Position numbers and translations under genes: made by a program. 64,000 bases of DNA, taken from NCBI GenBank assembly GCA_021768185.1, contig JAETNP010000008.1:1-64000 (forward strand), given 5' to 3'. The notes under the pieces are model-generated. The model was not told the origin of the DNA. It was given only the letters and a program-made list of their open reading frames with translations, and did no database searches. The DNA comes from Oscillospiraceae bacterium (GTDB lineage Bacteria; Bacillota; Clostridia; Oscillospirales; Oscillospiraceae). Below, in pieces: positions 8,652 through 15,835 of this stretch. Position 1 is the first letter of the stretch; each line of letters opens with the position of its first letter.

Positions 8652-8960
8652 TTACTGCGCCTTCTCCAGCGCGTCCAGCCGCTTTGCCATCATTTTAACG
8701 GCAGATTTCAGAGTAATGACTTCGTCCTCCAGGACTTCCACCCGCTCCTTTGGAGCCAGCGTCTCCTGGAGATGGACATGACCTTCATAGAGCAGCTGCA
8801 ATTTAGGAAGCACTTCATTTTCCAGCATGACAGCGGAACGCAGGGAGCGGTCATCAAGCTCCTCCAGCAGCTCTCCTTGCTTTGCCAGCAACTCGCTGTG
8901 CCTGCCAACTTCTTCTGTCAGCTTTTCCAGCATTTCCAGGATCTTTTCTTCGTTGTTCAT
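8652..8960 (-). CDS. Small coiled-coil protein, function unknown
   Basis: A 102-residue, highly charged, almost entirely helical protein. Leucines recur in heptad spacing (KILEMLEKLTEEVGRHSELL and onward), predicting a long coiled coil. There is no membrane segment, cysteine cluster or recognised catalytic motif. The ATG at 8960 is preached by GGAGGA five bases upstream and is preferred over the ATG at 8972. A promoter with 17-base spacing lies just upstream, so it is separately expressed from the GNAT gene. It resembles short DUF-type coiled-coil proteins that are common in Clostridia. Confidence 0.7.
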   Translation of the reverse strand: MNNEEKILEMLEKLTEEVGRHSELLAKQGELLEELDDRSLRSAVMLENEVLPKLQLLYEGHVHLQETLAPKERVEVLEDEVITLKSAVKMMAKRLDALEKAQ

Positions 8961-9019
8961 ACCGTCCTCCATATAAAATACTGTTTTTTCTCGCTGCCCA
9001 ACGAACCAATGAATTGGAA

Positions 9020-9048
9020 TTTATATGATATGATACGTCGAAGTCCAA
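9020..9048 (-). promoter_or_regulatory. Promoter for the coiled-coil gene
   Basis: On the minus strand TTGGAC (plus 9043-9048), 17 bases, TATAAA (plus 9020-9025). It starts immediately after the GNAT stop codon and lies about 60 bases before the coiled-coil start. Confidence 0.55.
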
Positions 9049-9051
9049 GGC

Positions 9052-9546
9052 TCAATCATTAAATTGCTTAACACGAAAGTCCATACCGCCAATCCGCTCT
9101 CTGCGTTCAGTTGCAAAGGGCTGCATGTCCTTCCGCACAGTAACGATACTTAACCGATCATAGCCAAGGCGGTGATAGAGCCGCAACGCGGGAATGTTGT
9201 CCGGGATCACGTCCATACAGATCCCCTCCACGCCGCGCTTTTGCAACACTTCTTCCACAAGCCCAATGGCTGTGGAGGCAATACCCTGTCTTCGCAAACC
9301 TTCCTCCACAAAGATATCCTCGATCCAACAGACCTCTGGACCCCGCCAGTTGAGACGGATAAATCCTACTGACACCCCATCACCGAGAATGACATAAAGC
9401 TCGTGATCTCCTTTGGTCCAGCTGACAAGAACTTCTCGAGCCTCTGTATCATCGAGCTCCGAATGATGCACACGGAAAAACGCAATGATGGAGCGAAGCA
9501 TTGTTTTTTCGCTCGTGCTGTCATATGGCTTGAGCATAATTTCCAT
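9052..9546 (-). CDS. GNAT family N-acetyltransferase
   Basis: A 164-residue acetyltransferase of the GNAT fold. The acetyl-CoA binding motif A is visible as IFVEEGLRRQGIAS (the R-x-x-G-x-A loop), preceded by the beta-4 strand VCWIEDI and followed by the motif B region ALRLYHRLGY. The substrate is unknown; similar proteins acetylate small amines or ribosomal protein N-termini. The ATG at 9546 has GGAGGA seven bases upstream and is preferred over an upstream ATG at 9612. Codon use is less GC-biased than in neighbouring genes, so this stretch may have been acquired. Confidence 0.85.
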   Translation of the reverse strand: MEIMLKPYDSTSEKTMLRSIIAFFRVHHSELDDTEAREVLVSWTKGDHELYVILGDGVSVGFIRLNWRGPEVCWIEDIFVEEGLRRQGIASTAIGLVEEVLQKRGVEGICMDVIPDNIPALRLYHRLGYDRLSIVTVRKDMQPFATERRERIGGMDFRVKQFND

Positions 9547-9640
9547 CTGATATTCCTCCGCAAAATTCCGGTTTACCAAACTGATTATAGCACACGACAA
9601 ACCTTTTATCAATTATTTTCGCAAATTCCAGAAGAAAAAC

Positions 9641-9667
9641 GGCGGAGCCTTGTTTCCGGGCTCCGCC
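9641..9667 (-). terminator. Terminator after ftsH
   Basis: A 9 bp GC-rich stem (GGCGGAGCC with GGCTCCGCC) encloses a 9-base loop and, read on the minus strand, is followed by GTTTTTCTT. It begins seven bases beyond the ftsH stop codon. Confidence 0.82.
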
Positions 9668-9674
9668 GCATCAA

Positions 9675-11738
9675 TTACTCCTGAACCTGTCCCTCTCCGT
9701 CATCCGCCGGTTTCTCCCCCGGCTCCTCTCTGGAAACCTCCGGCATGGGGATGGGCTCGCTGACAATATTGATATGCCTCGCCGGAGGCTCAATAGCGGT
9801 ATCCTGCTTGGCAGGCACACCGTAGAAATCCTCCTTGTCCGGGTTCCGGCCATCCAGAATGGCCATCATCTGCGCCCCGGTGATGGTCTCCTTCTCGAAG
9901 AGGTACCCGGCGATCTTGTCCAGCATCTCCCGGTTCTCCTCCAGCAGGGCCTTGGCCTCGTCGTGGCACTTCTGGAGCAGCGCCACCACTTCCTTGTCCG
10001 CCAGGGCAAAGGTCTCCTGGGCGCAGTTCATGCTGTACCCGCCGTCCAGATACTGGCTCTGCACGGACCCCAGGGCCATCATGCCGAACTTCTCGTTCAT
10101 GCCGAACCGGGCCACCAGGTTCCTCGCCAGCTCCGTGGCCCGCTCGATGTCGTTGGCCGCCCCGGAGGTCTGGGTGTCGAACACCAGCTCCTCCGCGCAC
10201 CGGCCCGCCAGAAGGGTCCGGATCTCCGTGAGGATGTCGTCCCGGCTCATGAGGAACTTCTCCTCCTCCGGCAGGTGGAGGGTGTACCCCAAGGTGCCCT
10301 CCGTATGGGGGACGATGGTGATCTTGGTCACCGGCTGGGCGTTCTTCTGCTTCGCCGCCGCCAGGGCGTGGCCCACCTCGTGGTAGGCGATGATCTTCTT
10401 CTCCTGCTCGGTGATGACGGTGCCCTTCTTCTCCGCGCCGGCGATAACCACCTCGAAGGAGGCCAGCAGGTCCTCCTGATTCACCGCGTGCCGCCCGTGG
10501 CGCACCGCCCGCAGGGCCGCCTCGTTGACGGTGTTTGCCAGGTCCGCGCCCACGCACCCCGCGGTGGCCTGGGCGATCTTGTTGAGGTCCACGTCCTCCG
10601 CCATGCGGATCTTCCGGGTGTGCACCTGCAAGGTCGCCAAACGGCCCGCCAGGTTGGGCCGGTCCACGGTGATGCGCCGGTCAAACCGTCCCGGACGCAG
10701 CAGGGCCTTATCCAGCACCTCCGGCCGGTTGGTGGCCGCCAGGACGATGATGCCCTTGCTGGGGTCGAAGCCGTCCATCTCCGCCAGGAGCTGGTTCAGG
10801 GTCTGCTCCCGCTCATCGTTGCCGCCGCCGAAGCGGGAATCGCGGGTCTTGCCGATGGCGTCGATCTCGTCGATGAAGATGATGCAGGGGGCCACCTTGG
10901 CCGCCTCCTGGAACAGGTCCCGGACCCGGCTGGCGCCCACGCCTACGAACATCTCCACAAACCCGGAGCCGGAAATGGAGAAGAAGGGCACCCCCGCCTC
11001 CCCGGCCACGGCCTTGGCCAGCAGGGTCTTGCCGGTACCGGGGGAACCCACCAGCAGCGCGCCCTTGGGGAGCTTCGCGCCAATGGCGGTGTACTTGCCG
11101 GGGTTGTGGAGGAAGTCGATGATCTCCACCAGGGACTCCTTGGCCTCGTCCTGCCCGGCCACGTCGTTGAAGGTGACGCCGGTGGTCTTCTCCATGTAGA
11201 CCTTGGCGTTGGACTTGCCCACGCTGCCAATGCCGCCGATACCGCCGCCCCGCTTGGCCATCAGGTTCATGAACAGCATGAACGCCCCGATGAGCAGCAC
11301 CATGGGCGGGATGTACGCGATCATGAACTCCAGGATGGGGGACATTTCCGGCACATAGGGATAACCAAACTCGCCGCCGTTCTCATGGAGCCGCTGGATC
11401 AGCTCCCCAATGGCCCCGGAAATGGGCATGGTGAACAGGGTGTAGTTCTCATCGTAAGTATTGCCGTCATCATCGGTGTAGACGTAGCCCTCCGCCGGGG
11501 TGATCTCCAGCCGCCCGTCTACCAGGAGCACCTGCTCCACCTGGCCCGCGTCCACCATGTCCAGCAGCTCGGTATACAGGATCTCGTGGGTGGATGCCGT
11601 CGAGTTCGCCTGCCGGCTGGCGGCGGAGAGGTAGTTGAACACCACCGTCAATACGATCGCCCAGGCCACCAGGATCAGCAGGCCGTTGACGTTTTTCTTA
11701 TTTTTGTTATTATTGTTGTTTTTTTGATTGTTGTCCAT
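9675..11738 (-). CDS. ftsH: ATP-dependent zinc metalloprotease FtsH
   Basis: A 687-residue membrane protease that degrades misfolded membrane proteins and regulators. It opens with an Asn/Lys-rich cytoplasmic tail and a membrane helix (residues 18-38), then an extracytoplasmic domain and a second helix (about 132-155). The AAA+ module has Walker A GSPGTGKT, Walker B IIFIDEIDA and the second region of homology (ATNRPEVLDKALLRPGRFDR). The zinc site HEVGH is at residues 453-457. The C-terminal acidic tail is about 60 residues. Length is normal. A strong AAGGAG site precedes the ATG. It has its own promoter and terminator. Confidence 0.97.
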   Translation of the reverse strand: MDNNQKNNNNNKNKKNVNGLLILVAWAIVLTVVFNYLSAASRQANSTASTHEILYTELLDMVDAGQVEQVLLVDGRLEITPAEGYVYTDDDGNTYDENYTLFTMPISGAIGELIQRLHENGGEFGYPYVPEMSPILEFMIAYIPPMVLLIGAFMLFMNLMAKRGGGIGGIGSVGKSNAKVYMEKTTGVTFNDVAGQDEAKESLVEIIDFLHNPGKYTAIGAKLPKGALLVGSPGTGKTLLAKAVAGEAGVPFFSISGSGFVEMFVGVGASRVRDLFQEAAKVAPCIIFIDEIDAIGKTRDSRFGGGNDEREQTLNQLLAEMDGFDPSKGIIVLAATNRPEVLDKALLRPGRFDRRITVDRPNLAGRLATLQVHTRKIRMAEDVDLNKIAQATAGCVGADLANTVNEAALRAVRHGRHAVNQEDLLASFEVVIAGAEKKGTVITEQEKKIIAYHEVGHALAAAKQKNAQPVTKITIVPHTEGTLGYTLHLPEEEKFLMSRDDILTEIRTLLAGRCAEELVFDTQTSGAANDIERATELARNLVARFGMNEKFGMMALGSVQSQYLDGGYSMNCAQETFALADKEVVALLQKCHDEAKALLEENREMLDKIAGYLFEKETITGAQMMAILDGRNPDKEDFYGVPAKQDTAIEPPARHINIVSEPIPMPEVSREEPGEKPADDGEGQVQE

Positions 11739-11755
11739 CTTATTCTCCTTCTATT

Positions 11756-11782
11756 CTCCGGGCGCACACACGCCGCCCGGAG
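11756..11782 (-). promoter_or_regulatory. Hairpin in the ftsH leader
   Basis: CTCCGGGCG and CGCCCGGAG form a perfect 9 bp stem with a 9-base loop. It sits in the transcribed leader, just upstream of the ftsH ribosome binding site and downstream of the promoter. It has no U-tract, so it is more likely a stability or translation-control element than a terminator. Confidence 0.5.
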
Positions 11783-11795
11783 ACATCTAAAGTGC

Positions 11796-11824
11796 ATCCT
11801 ATCACAAAATCGCCTCCGCCACAA
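11796..11824 (-). promoter_or_regulatory. Promoter for ftsH
   Basis: On the minus strand TTGTGG (plus 11819-11824), 17 bases, TAGGAT (plus 11796-11801), 58 bases before the ftsH start. It is divergent from the rlmB promoter. Confidence 0.6.
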
Positions 11825-11867
11825 GGACTGTCTGTAGATTTTCTGTGAAATTTCTGTGAATACCCCT

Positions 11868-11896
11868 TTCGCAACCCCCAGGTTGTGTGGTATACT
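11868..11896 (+). promoter_or_regulatory. Promoter for rlmB
   Basis: TTCGCA (11868-11873), 17 bases, TATACT (11891-11896). The -10 box is good and the -35 box is weak. The rlmB start codon is 88 bases downstream. Confidence 0.5.
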
Positions 11897-11983
11897 GTAT
11901 CTGTATTACCGTTTATATGCGGCGGCGGCAGGGTTTTCCAGCCCCTCCGGCGCTCCCCCGCGCGCCGCCAAAAAGGAGTACTT

Positions 11984-12742
11984 ATGCAGGAATTTGAGGA
12001 CCGGTCCCCCGCCGGGACCACCATCGAGGGCCGCAATGCGGTCACCGAGGCCCTGCGGGCCGGAACCGCTTTGGATAAGCTCTATATCGCCCGGGGTGAG
12101 ACGGACCACACCCTGGGCCGCATCGCCGCCCAGGCCCGGAAGGCCGGCGCGGTGGTGGTGGAGTGCGACCGGCGGAAGCTGGACGCCATGAGCGAGACCC
12201 ACAGCCACCAGGGCGTCATCGCCGTGGCCGCCGCCCAGGCCTACGCCTCCGTGGAGGACATCCTCCAGCGGGCCGCAGACCGCGAGGAGCCGCCCCTGGT
12301 GGTGGTCTGCGACGAGATTTCCGACCCCCACAACCTGGGGGCCGTCATCCGCACCGCCGAATGCGCCGGGGCCCATGGAGTCATCATCCCCAAGCGCCGC
12401 AGCGCGGGGCTCACCGCCGTGGTGGCGAAAACCAGCGCCGGCGCGGTGAGCTATCTCCCTGTGGCCCGGGTGCCCAACATCCCCTCTCTGCTGAAGGATT
12501 TACAGAAGCGGGGCCTGTGGGTCTTCGGCGCCGCCGCCGAGGGCGCCACCTCCCTCTATGAGGCGGACCTCCGCTCTCCTGCCGCCATCGTCATCGGCAG
12601 CGAGGGGGACGGTATGGGCCGTCTGGTGCGGGAAAGCTGCGATTTCCTGGTCAGCATCCCTATGAAAGGGCGCATCAGCTCCCTGAACGCCTCGGCGGCA
12701 GCCGCCGTACTGCTGTACGAGGCGCTGCGCCAGCGGGAATGA
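11984..12742 (+). CDS. rlmB: 23S rRNA (guanosine-2'-O-)-methyltransferase, SpoU/TrmH family
   Basis: A 252-residue SPOUT methyltransferase. The N-terminal substrate-binding part starts IEGRNAVTEAL, characteristic of RlmB. The knotted SAM domain follows, with motif 1 (EISDPHNLGAVIRTAECAG), motif 2 (IVIGSEGDGMGRLV) and motif 3 (IPMKGRISSLNASAAAAVLL). It methylates the 2'-hydroxyl of a 23S rRNA guanosine. The ATG at 11984 has AAAAAGGAG upstream and is preferred over an upstream in-frame start at 11885, which lies inside the promoter. A degenerate P-type-ATPase gene follows after 63 bases. Confidence 0.93.
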   Translation: MQEFEDRSPAGTTIEGRNAVTEALRAGTALDKLYIARGETDHTLGRIAAQARKAGAVVVECDRRKLDAMSETHSHQGVIAVAAAQAYASVEDILQRAADREEPPLVVVCDEISDPHNLGAVIRTAECAGAHGVIIPKRRSAGLTAVVAKTSAGAVSYLPVARVPNIPSLLKDLQKRGLWVFGAAAEGATSLYEADLRSPAAIVIGSEGDGMGRLVRESCDFLVSIPMKGRISSLNASAAAAVLLYEALRQRE

Positions 12743-12805
12743 CGGACCGCTCTCCACCGTGTCTGCCATCGGCTGACAAGGGTACGGGAAGGACAGAAAT
12801 TTTTT

Positions 12806-15118
12806 ATGACAGACCATAAACAAGACAACAACCACATAGACCCCTCTCTGCTGGACACCCAGCGCCTGCTGCTGGGCGTGGACCTGCCGGAAGACGCCCC
12901 CTTCGACCTGGACGACATCCTGGCAGAGTATGGGAGCGGGTATGCGCCCTCTCCCCCACTGGAGGACATCCCGGAACCAGTGCCGGAACCCGCGCCTCCA
13001 GCGCCCCCGGAGCCGGATCCGGAAGCTCCCGCGCCGCGGCCTGAGCCCCACCCCCGGCATCGGTTCACGCTCCGCCGTCCCGCGCCGCCGGAGGAAGCGC
13101 CTGAGGAGGAAGCGCCTGAGGAGGCCATGCCCTCCCAGCCCGCCCAAGCGGAGGAGGTTTCTCCGCCGCCGCCCGCTCCCGCGCCGGATCCTCCTGCTGA
13201 GGCCAAGGAGGAATCGGAAGAGGACGCGCTGGATCTGGCCTTCTGGGACGACTTCGCCGCGGCGGAGGGCTTCCGTCTGACGGAGGACGAGCCGGAGGCT
13301 CCCGCCCCACCGCCCGAACCGGAGGAGTCCCCCGTCTCTATGGAGGACGTGGTGGCCAGTACCGTGGACGCCGTCCGGGAGGAGCAGGAGAAACGGCAGG
13401 AGAAGCTGCGCCGCCGCCTGGAGAAGGCCATCGGCAAAAAGCCCCGGGCCGCCTCCAAGCGCCGGGAGCCCGCCAGCCGCCGACCCCTTCCGGAGGTAGA
13501 GAGCGAGCCCCCCGCGATAGAGACCGCCGCCCGACACAAGCGGCGTTTCCGCGAGTGCCGCCGGGCTCTGACCATGGCGGGCGTCGTATTGGTAATTCTC
13601 TGGCTGCCTTGGATACTGGAGCAGTTGGGCACCGCCGTCCCCTTTTTCAGTGACAGCGCCGACAACGCCGCCCTCTGCGTCCTGCTGGCCCAGGCCCTGC
13701 TGTGCATCCTGTGCTGGCCGGTATACCGGGCCGCCGTGCAGGGGCTGCGGGAGGGCTCCTGGACCATCTATGCCACTGCCCTGCTGACCACGCTGGTGAC
13801 CCTGCTGGATGAGATGACCATGCTCCTGCTGCCGGAGCGGACAGACGCGGCCCCGCTGGGGGGCCTTGCCGCGGCGCTGAGCGTGTTCGCCCTGTGGGGC
13901 CTCACCGGATGGCACCGGGGCATGGCGGAAACCTTCCGCATCGCCGCCATGGGCGAACCTGCCCGGGTGGTGGACTGCGGCCCTCAGGGCATCTCCCGGG
14001 GCCGGGGCTCCGGAGCCGGGTTCTACACCCGCGCCGCCATGGAGGACACCTCCTCCCAGTGGCAGCGCCTGCTGCTGCCGGTGCTGGCGGCGGCGTCCCT
14101 GGTGTTTGCCATACTCTCTTCCGCCGGACAGGAGCGGGGCCAGGACTTCCTCTGGTGCTGGTCGGTGGTGCTGTGCGCCTCCTCCTCCCTGGTGTTTCCC
14201 CTGGCTTTCAACGTCCCCTTCGGGCGGACCGCCGCCCATCTGGCCCGCAGCGGCGCCTCCGTGGCCGGTATGTACGGCGCGGCGGCATTTGCCGCCGGAC
14301 GCCGCCTGGCGGTGACGGACGCCGACCTCTTCCCCCCCGGCGCGGCCCGGCTGGCCGGGGTTAAGCTCTACGGCGAGGAGCAGAACCGGGCCCTCTCCTA
14401 CGCCGCTACCCTGGCCGCTCAGGGAGGCGGCCTGCTGGCCCGTCTGTTCAACGACGCCGCCCGCCTCAACCATGTCTCCCTGCAAAGCCTGGAGCATTTC
14501 CATATCCACGAGGACGGCGGCCTGGGCGGCATGATCCACGGCGAGACGGTCCTGGTGGGCAGTCCCTCCTTCATGCGCCGGCAGGCGGTGCGTCTGCCTC
14601 ATACACTGGCCTCTAAGACGGCGGTCTGTCTGGCGGTGGACGGGGAGCTGACGGCGGTGTTTACCGTAAAGTACGCCGCCGCCGAGCCGGTGGAGTACGC
14701 CCTGCGCATCCTGCGGCGCAACGGCTTCCGCCTGAGCCTTGCTACCCGGGACAGCAACATTACTCCTAAATTCCTCAAGGCCCGGTTTGGCTGGGACGGG
14801 GGCGCGGAGCCCCTGGAGATCGGCGAGCGGCTGACCCTCAGCGACCCGGAGCGGGAGGCGGACGGCCCGGAGGGCCTGCTCTACCGGGACGGCATCCTGC
14901 CCTACGCCTTTCTGGCGGTGGACAGCCGGAGGCTGTGCCAGACCGTCCTCGTCGGCAATCTTTTGTCAATCTTCAGCAGTATCGCCGGGGCGCTTCTTGG
15001 CTTCTACCTCACCTTCACCGGCAGTTATGCTGTGCTGACGCCGGTATTGCTATTGACCTATATGGTTCTGTGGGTGGTTCCTATGCTGCCGTTGGTTACT
15101 GCGGTGGATAAGGCGTAG
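12806..15118 (+). CDS. P-type-ATPase-like membrane protein lacking the catalytic motifs
   Basis: A 770-residue protein. Residues 1-180 are acidic and proline-rich with short P-E-P runs, then a basic coiled stretch to about 245. Membrane helices follow from about 250 to 480. The rest resembles the soluble core of heavy-metal P1B ATPases: HGETVLVGSPSFM matches the nucleotide-domain loop, and a TRD at 647-649 sits where the family has TGD. The phosphorylation motif DKTGTLT-x-G is replaced by TDADLFPPG (504-512), the metal-site CPC region reads CASSSL, and no GDG-x-ND is seen. Two C-terminal helices close the fold. ATP-driven transport is therefore unlikely; a sensor or scaffold role is possible. 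The reading frame is long and intact, so it is not a pseudogene. Confidence 0.7.
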   Translation: MTDHKQDNNHIDPSLLDTQRLLLGVDLPEDAPFDLDDILAEYGSGYAPSPPLEDIPEPVPEPAPPAPPEPDPEAPAPRPEPHPRHRFTLRRPAPPEEAPEEEAPEEAMPSQPAQAEEVSPPPPAPAPDPPAEAKEESEEDALDLAFWDDFAAAEGFRLTEDEPEAPAPPPEPEESPVSMEDVVASTVDAVREEQEKRQEKLRRRLEKAIGKKPRAASKRREPASRRPLPEVESEPPAIETAARHKRRFRECRRALTMAGVVLVILWLPWILEQLGTAVPFFSDSADNAALCVLLAQALLCILCWPVYRAAVQGLREGSWTIYATALLTTLVTLLDEMTMLLLPERTDAAPLGGLAAALSVFALWGLTGWHRGMAETFRIAAMGEPARVVDCGPQGISRGRGSGAGFYTRAAMEDTSSQWQRLLLPVLAAASLVFAILSSAGQERGQDFLWCWSVVLCASSSLVFPLAFNVPFGRTAAHLARSGASVAGMYGAAAFAAGRRLAVTDADLFPPGAARLAGVKLYGEEQNRALSYAATLAAQGGGLLARLFNDAARLNHVSLQSLEHFHIHEDGGLGGMIHGETVLVGSPSFMRRQAVRLPHTLASKTAVCLAVDGELTAVFTVKYAAAEPVEYALRILRRNGFRLSLATRDSNITPKFLKARFGWDGGAEPLEIGERLTLSDPEREADGPEGLLYRDGILPYAFLAVDSRRLCQTVLVGNLLSIFSSIAGALLGFYLTFTGSYAVLTPVLLLTYMVLWVVPMLPLVTAVDKA

Positions 15119-15126
15119 GAGGCTTT

Positions 15127-15663
15127 ATGGACACGATCATTTACGACCGGATCACAGCGGAAAATTTCAACGCCGCCTCTCTGGACGGCTTCATCCGCCG
15201 CCAGGAGGTCACCCACTGCTGGCGCAAACGGGACGGCCGATGGACGCTGCTGCCCATCGCCTACGTGGAGGACTGGGATCTGGAGGGCCGGCGCCGCCGG
15301 GCGGAGAATATTCTGCGCAGCGTAAAAGACGGAGACCCTGCCTACGGTGCCTGGGTGCAAGGCCGGCTGATCGGCTTCGTCCAGCTGTCGGGCCCCAGGT
15401 TTGGGCGGCGAAAACAGTATATCGACCTGGCGCGGTTTCACGTTTCCCTGCCCTACCGGGGCCGGGGGATCGGCAAAGCGCTCTTCCATCTGGCCTGCCA
15501 AGGGGCCCGGGAGCTGAGTGCGGAGCGCCTCTACATCTCCGCTCACTCCGCTCAGGAGACCATGGCTGCTTACCATGCCCTGGGCTGCGTGGAGGCGGAA
15601 GAAATTTACTGGCCCCTGGCAAAGAAGGAGCCCTGCGACGTGCAGTTGGAATTCCTCCTGTAG
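15127..15663 (+). CDS. GNAT family N-acetyltransferase
   Basis: A 178-residue GNAT protein. The acetyl-CoA loop is seen in FHVSLPYRGRGIGKALFHLA (R-G-x-G-I-G-K), with the later ISAHSAQETMAAYHALG matching motif B. The N-terminal 60 residues include a W-rich segment and are specific to this subfamily. The substrate is unknown. A clear AGGAGG site precedes the ATG, eight bases after the upstream stop, so it is cotranscribed with the P-type-ATPase-like gene. Confidence 0.87.
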   Translation: MDTIIYDRITAENFNAASLDGFIRRQEVTHCWRKRDGRWTLLPIAYVEDWDLEGRRRRAENILRSVKDGDPAYGAWVQGRLIGFVQLSGPRFGRRKQYIDLARFHVSLPYRGRGIGKALFHLACQGARELSAERLYISAHSAQETMAAYHALGCVEAEEIYWPLAKKEPCDVQLEFLL

Positions 15664-15747
15664 CGCTTCTGAATTGCTGGATTCATCAAAAACCACCCCA
15701 TATTTTTGTTGATTCTGTCTAAATTCTACCGCAAAGAAAAATTCCAG

Positions 15748-15776
15748 TTGTGCTAAAACGGAAAAAGTACTATAAT
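15748..15776 (+). promoter_or_regulatory. Promoter for the EF-G-like gene
   Basis: TTGTGC (15748-15753), 17 bases, a perfect TATAAT (15771-15776). The start codon is 59 bases downstream, with AAGGAG before it. Confidence 0.75.
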
Positions 15777-15835
15777 TAGCATGTTAAGCAAGTCCGCACT
15801 CAGCGGGCACGATAAACGGAAGGAGACAAAACTCT

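Noticed and set aside
9774..11837. 687-codon plus-strand frame opposite ftsH
   Set aside because: Antisense shadow of ftsH, with no recognisable domain.
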